Positions 60,448-64,000 of a DNA stretch of 64,000 bases are shown one piece after another. The notes beneath the pieces were generated by a model that saw nothing but the letters and a program-made list of their open reading frames with translations, was not told the origin of the DNA and did not search any database. Source of the stretch: CAZAPG01 sp964486935 (GTDB lineage: Bacteria; Chloroflexota; Anaerolineae; 4572-78; J111); assembly GCA_964486935.1 (NCBI GenBank), contig CAZAPG010000003.1:186001-250000 (forward strand), given 5' to 3'. The stretch's first letter is position 1. Each line of letters starts with the position of its first letter. The translations under genes and the position numbers were made by a program.

Positions 60448-62055
60448 TTAAAAGTTTTTCATAATGGTAGGCAGGTAGATTGGCCCCATACTGGCCTCAT
60501 AAGCGCCCATATCACACTGGGCGCCCTGGGGCCTGCTGACGCCGCGCTGGTCGGTAGCGGGGCAAGCGGCGTTAGCGGCAGAATTCAGCGCCGGGCTACC
60601 GGATAACAGCGCGTGCGTTTCGGTATCGCCGCCGTTATCTTGCAAAGGGCCAAGCTGAGGGTTTGTGGTAGTTTTGTCGTTGTTGACGCCGTTTTGCACG
60701 CAGGAGTTATCAGTGCCCAGATTGTGTCCCTTGGAACTAAGCGTTCCGGCAGGGTTCGGATTGCCGCAACTGCCCGCCAAAATGGTGTTCTTGTAATTGG
60801 TTGTTGCGCTGGCCGCGCCCTGGGCATTGACCACGGCAGTCCCCGTAAATGTGGCCGTATTGGTGGTGATGGTGGTGTTGGTCAGCCAAAATGTAGCGCC
60901 CAGGTTAAAACTACTGTTGGCGATACCGCCGCCCCAACCGCGCACATCAAAAATAGTACTACTACCGCCGCCACTGGCCGAATTACCGCTGATGGTGCTG
61001 TTGATGACCTGCATAACCCCATCCTGGTTAAGCAAACCGCCGCCGTTGCCAATAAAAGTGTTGTTGCTGTTTCTATGTGTGGCCAGGTTATTGCTGATGG
61101 TGCTGTTATTGATGGCGCTTAAAGTTAAGCCGCCGCCTGTTAGTGATGTGCCGCTGCCTATACCGCCGCCGTTTGTGGCTGTATTGTTGCTAATCGTACT
61201 GCTGTCAATGGTCAGCAGGCTCTTGGCGCCGCTGCCGGCAGTATTAAAGAAACCACTCCGAATGCCGCCACCAAAACCGGTGGTGGAAATAACGCTGGTT
61301 GAGGTAGCCACGTTACCACTGACCAGAGTTTGGCTTAAAACCACCGTGGCAGTTTTGTTTGAATCGGCGCTGTTATTAATGCCGCCGCCTCCAACGCCGG
61401 AGACGGTATTGGTTGTCACCTGGCTTTGGTTTAGGGTTAGGGTGGCGTTATTGGTTTTGGCGATGTTGCTGATGCCGCCCCCAACGGCGCTGTTATCATT
61501 GGGGCCGGCGATATTTTTACTAACGGTACTGTTGTTGAGCGTCACGGTACCATTCTCATTGTAAATGCCACCGCCTTCTAGCGTGGCGCTGTTGCTGGTA
61601 ACGGTAGTGTTGCTCAGAGTCAGAGTGCTGTTGACAACTCGGATACCGCCGCCGCTACCTGTCACGCTGCCGTTGGTGATGGTCACGCCGGTAATTGTTA
61701 CCACCGCAGAGTTGGAGATATCAACCACACGGCCACTACCAGTTCTGCTGATGATGGTGCTGCCGGCCCCATTCCCTTGTAGGGTTACGGTTCTGGTAAT
61801 AGCCAGGCTTTGGGTAAACGTTCCTGACCTGACAAAAACAACGCCGGGCGAGTCCACTACATTGAGAGCGTGCTGGACCGTTTGAAACGCACAACTACCG
61901 GCGCCTGCCGCTGCATCCGCGGTGCCATCGCAAGTCGTGTCACTCCCATCTGTGCGGACAAACACCGGCGAACTGGCGTAGGCTGCCAGGGTTAAGCCGG
62001 TCATCAACAAGATGAGCAAGGCAAAACTGCTCAAAATTTTTAGTTTTAGATTCAT
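60448..62055 (-). CDS. Secreted right-handed beta-helix protein with YLP tail
   Basis: 535 residues with a signal peptide (MNLKLKILSSFALLILLMTG...AYA) from ATG 62055 and a GGGGGGA Shine-Dalgarno. The mature part is Ser/Thr/Asn/Gly-rich with repeats of the form NSTISGN/NSTVSKN/GGGI, typical of pectate-lyase-fold parallel beta-helices (adhesin or Pmp-like). It opens with VFVRTDGSDTTCDGTADAAA and a DTVQHALN-like block. The end is IYLPTIMKNF, like the previous gene's tail. No catalytic residues are visible. Likely a surface structural or adhesive protein. Confidence 0.85.
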   Translation of the reverse strand: MNLKLKILSSFALLILLMTGLTLAAYASSPVFVRTDGSDTTCDGTADAAAGAGSCAFQTVQHALNVVDSPGVVFVRSGTFTQSLAITRTVTLQGNGAGSTIISRTGSGRVVDISNSAVVTITGVTITNGSVTGSGGGIRVVNSTLTLSNTTVTSNSATLEGGGIYNENGTVTLNNSTVSKNIAGPNDNSAVGGGISNIAKTNNATLTLNQSQVTTNTVSGVGGGGINNSADSNKTATVVLSQTLVSGNVATSTSVISTTGFGGGIRSGFFNTAGSGAKSLLTIDSSTISNNTATNGGGIGSGTSLTGGGLTLSAINNSTISNNLATHRNSNNTFIGNGGGLLNQDGVMQVINSTISGNSASGGGSSTIFDVRGWGGGIANSSFNLGATFWLTNTTITTNTATFTGTAVVNAQGAASATTNYKNTILAGSCGNPNPAGTLSSKGHNLGTDNSCVQNGVNNDKTTTNPQLGPLQDNGGDTETHALLSGSPALNSAANAACPATDQRGVSRPQGAQCDMGAYEASMGPIYLPTIMKNF

Positions 62056-62250
62056 TATGAAATCCCCCCATTTTTAATCAAAATTTTCAGCCAATTAACT
62101 TTTCAGGCGGGAAACGCGGGCCTGCGGGGTCCAACTACCTGGCCGGAGTATAACAAAATTACTATAGCAAAGAATAATTGGCGCAACATGTAAAAAGAGT
62201 TAGAAAACCATTAGAAAATGGTTAGCAATTGCCAACTCTTGTTACCAGAA

Positions 62251-62288
62251 AAACAAAAAAGTGGTCAGGAAACAAACCTGACCACTTT
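62251..62288 (-). terminator. Rho-independent terminator of the nucleotidyltransferase operon
   Basis: AAAGTGGTCAGG (62258-62269) and CCTGACCACTTT (62277-62288) form a perfect 12-bp stem with a 7-nt loop. On the - strand it is followed by a TTTTTTGTTTTT tract. It lies 27 bases past the stop at 62316. Confidence 0.9.
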
Positions 62289-62315
62289 GGATATCAATAC
62301 AAAAATCCTGAAGTC

Positions 62316-63416
62316 CTAACTATTAGTTACCGCCCATTGTCTCGCTCCAAAGCGACGAGCACCTGTTTCGGTAAACAGGGCGGCAAATTTTATTCTGCGC
62401 CAAATCTGGTATGTTCTAAATGTAAAGTAAGACAGAATGAGCGAGGCGTCGAGGTTGCGTCCAAGAATGGTTTTGTCGTCGTGCAGCGATTCATAGGCGG
62501 ATAACGACAGGCGACGGCTCAAGTAATGGATGAGTCTGGTTCTAACCGGGCCAATTTTTAAGCGGTCCAGCACATCAGTCGGCAGCGCGCACCCCAGGGT
62601 GAGCTGGGTAATGAGCAAGGCGGCGTAAACAATGGCCCGGCAATCATAGCTGGTGGCTTTTTCGACCAGTTTGGACCAGTCCAAATTGTCAAACCGGCTG
62701 ATGGTTTCGGCAATGTCGCACAGCGCTTTTAACCTGAAGTAGCGCTTACGGCAGCTATTGATGCACAGCGAAATCAGCACATCTTCGGGAGACATTACCC
62801 AGGCCTGATGTTGACCAATTTTTAATGGAAGCGCTTCGCGCCAGATGCGGTCAAAATCAACCGGCAAAGTGCCGTTCATGGTCATATCGTGGTGTTCGTA
62901 ATAATCATATTCAACGCCACTGCGGTCAAAATATGCCATAAACTCGCTAAATCTTTCGGGCGTTGTCTCGTCCGGTTTAAGGCTCAAAACCAGGTCTACA
63001 TCATTGATGACGGTGTAATAGTTCTGGTCGTAAACCAGATAGTCCAGGGCCGCTCCCTTAATCAGCATGACCCGGATGGATTGCTCGCTAAAGAAGGACA
63101 AGGCCCGGACCAATTGCCGGGCGATTGCTTCTTTGGCGAGCGTATTTTGCATAACCGTTAGCCGGAACTGCTTCAGAATCTCTTCCGGCATGTCAAGCCC
63201 GCTATTGACGCAGTGACGCAGATTAACATAAACCAGAGGAGCGACGCCGTGCAATTTGGCGGTTGAAAAAATCCGCTCCCAATCAACCCTGGTTTGACCG
63301 GCCAGTTGCAGCACCCGTTCCCGGTGACTATCTAAAAATTGCTGCCGGGTGCAGGCAAATAAAATTGCTTCTTCGGGGGTAATGTTTATCAACAGGTTTT
63401 GGTTCTGGTTGGACAT
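62316..63416 (-). CDS. Putative nucleotidyltransferase-fold protein (NTP_transf_5-like)
   Basis: 366 residues from ATG 63416; 36 earlier codons of the frame are upstream sequence. The middle has LIKGAALDYLVY and NDVDLVLSL, the pol-beta-type metal-Asp arrangement of the uncharacterised NTP_transf_5 family. C-terminal part is helical and basic. Such genes often accompany exopolysaccharide or peptide-modification loci (family knowledge). It starts 5 nt after the signal-peptidase-like gene. Biochemical function unknown. Confidence 0.85.
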   Translation of the reverse strand: MSNQNQNLLINITPEEAILFACTRQQFLDSHRERVLQLAGQTRVDWERIFSTAKLHGVAPLVYVNLRHCVNSGLDMPEEILKQFRLTVMQNTLAKEAIARQLVRALSFFSEQSIRVMLIKGAALDYLVYDQNYYTVINDVDLVLSLKPDETTPERFSEFMAYFDRSGVEYDYYEHHDMTMNGTLPVDFDRIWREALPLKIGQHQAWVMSPEDVLISLCINSCRKRYFRLKALCDIAETISRFDNLDWSKLVEKATSYDCRAIVYAALLITQLTLGCALPTDVLDRLKIGPVRTRLIHYLSRRLSLSAYESLHDDKTILGRNLDASLILSYFTFRTYQIWRRIKFAALFTETGARRFGARQWAVTNS

Positions 63417-63421
63417 ATCGG

Positions 63422-63988
63422 CTAACGGTCGGTTATTTTGCGCAGAAGTTGCAGGGGCAACCGGGATATTATCTTGAAACCTGAAACCAACGCCCTGGAA
63501 AGAGCGTTCGACTGCTCGCCCCACAGGTTGCGCTTAAGGCGACGACCAGCGCCAAACATTTTTAGCCAGGCAATCATCCCCACCGCAATCAGCCAGCCGG
63601 TGACGCGCCAGGCCGGGGTGTCAATTGACAACCAGCGCTCGCCGCGTTTAATCCGCAACACCCGGCCCACATATCGACCGGCGCTGACGGGGGGGTCAAG
63701 GCTGGCATTGTTATCGCCCTTGGCAATAAAGGCGGCCTCGGCGCTGTTGGGGTTAACATACAGCACCCGATGCGCCACCATTTTTTCGTCCTGCAAAAAA
63801 ACAATCACATCCCCGCGCCGGGCGTTTTTGCGCCCATGAGCCACCAGCACCTGGTCGCCGGTTTGAATTAACGGCAACATACTGCGGCCCGTAATGGAAA
63901 TAATTTGCTGCCGGTCGGTTTCGCTCCAAATTTCCAGCGCAGCTTTAACAATATCGCGGGGCGGCAGGGGCCGGTCAGTTTTGGTCAT
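63422..63988 (-). CDS. S26-type signal peptidase-like protein (SipW/S24 hybrid pattern)
   Basis: 188 residues. The catalytic Ser block is ITGRSMLPLIQTGD, followed by DVIVFLQDEKMVAHRVL where a His follows the region that holds Lys in bacterial signal peptidase I, the SipW/archaeal-type arrangement. A C-terminal hydrophobic segment (GWLIAVGMIAWLKMF) would anchor it. The ATG at 63988 is 12 bases from the window edge, so upstream genes are unseen. Co-transcribed with the nucleotidyltransferase-like gene; it may process a dedicated secreted peptide (inference). Confidence 0.85.
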   Translation of the reverse strand: MTKTDRPLPPRDIVKAALEIWSETDRQQIISITGRSMLPLIQTGDQVLVAHGRKNARRGDVIVFLQDEKMVAHRVLYVNPNSAEAAFIAKGDNNASLDPPVSAGRYVGRVLRIKRGERWLSIDTPAWRVTGWLIAVGMIAWLKMFGAGRRLKRNLWGEQSNALSRALVSGFKIISRLPLQLLRKITDR

Positions 63989-64000
63989 ATTGATTGCTCC

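Noticed and set aside
60448..62055. Internal tandem DNA repeat in the beta-helix gene
   Set aside because: The similarity is at protein level (Asn/Ser/Thr/Gly ladder); no precise DNA repeat unit was seen.
62229..62504. 91-residue + strand frame
   Set aside because: It runs through the terminator hairpin and antisense to the nucleotidyltransferase gene; no motif.

Overview
The window looks like chromosomal DNA of a Chloroflexota bacterium, probably Anaerolineae-like (inference). The signs are two secreted proteins that both end in a YLP...K tail (VYLPIMLKDN and IYLPTIMKNF), a LysM-like domain fused to a peptide-binding lipoprotein-type protein, and many 7-8 bp tandem repeats scattered through genes. 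No rRNA, tRNA, CRISPR array or IS transposase was recognised.

Region 1 (1-2256, + strand) holds the tail of a Gly/Asp-repeat protein with a terminator, then a 14-TM drug-type MFS exporter that overlaps cobN tail to tail. Region 2 (2208-20750, - strand) is a tightly packed cobalamin locus. The order of transcription is pepF, a membrane-anchored HExxH protein, cobD/cobC-like, cbiA/cobB, then a cobalamin riboswitch with promoter and terminator, then btuF, btuC, btuD, cobQ, cbiB, a site-2 protease, a ferredoxin-cobO fusion, a free ferredoxin, and a ferredoxin-cobN fusion. It covers corrinoid uptake, a,c-diamidation, cobalt insertion, adenosylation, cobyric acid amidation and aminopropanol-arm attachment. 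Early corrin-ring genes, cobS/cobT chelatase subunits and lower-ligand genes are not in the window. Region 3 (20.8-23.2 kb) has a Cof-type HAD phosphatase and a tyrosine recombinase, surrounded by direct and inverted repeats.

Region 4 (23.2-50.6 kb) is a large catabolic island of unknown substrate. Its left arm (- strand) encodes peptide/opine-type ABC uptake, SDRs, a divergent ketol-acid-reductoisomerase homolog, a class III aminotransferase, two cytoplasmic ceramidase-family hydrolases, cupins, an apparently dead SDR, two GntR regulators and an amidohydrolase. Its right arm (+ strand) encodes an SDR, three enolase-superfamily enzymes, a 2-oxoacid dehydrogenase E1 pair and a lipoyl/E3-binding protein with no acyltransferase domain. 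A third - strand arm encodes SucCD-like CoA ligase, a ferredoxin and a two-subunit class I fumarase. An 18-bp palindrome, AATATTATATATAATATT, lies at three of the promoters (one copy imperfect) and ties the island into one probable regulon. The logic appears to be: import, amide hydrolysis, oxidation or dehydration of polyhydroxy acids, oxidative decarboxylation, then entry to the TCA cycle.

Region 5 (50.7-60.3 kb, - strand) is a small lipopeptide-type locus: a secreted zinc-protease-like protein, a FAAL-ACP-C-A-PCP-TE synthetase predicted to make an N-acyl amino acid, and an ABC exporter. Region 6 (60.4-64 kb) has a secreted beta-helix protein and a nucleotidyltransferase-fold protein paired with a signal-peptidase-like gene. 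Functions are assigned from motifs read by eye; no database search was possible.
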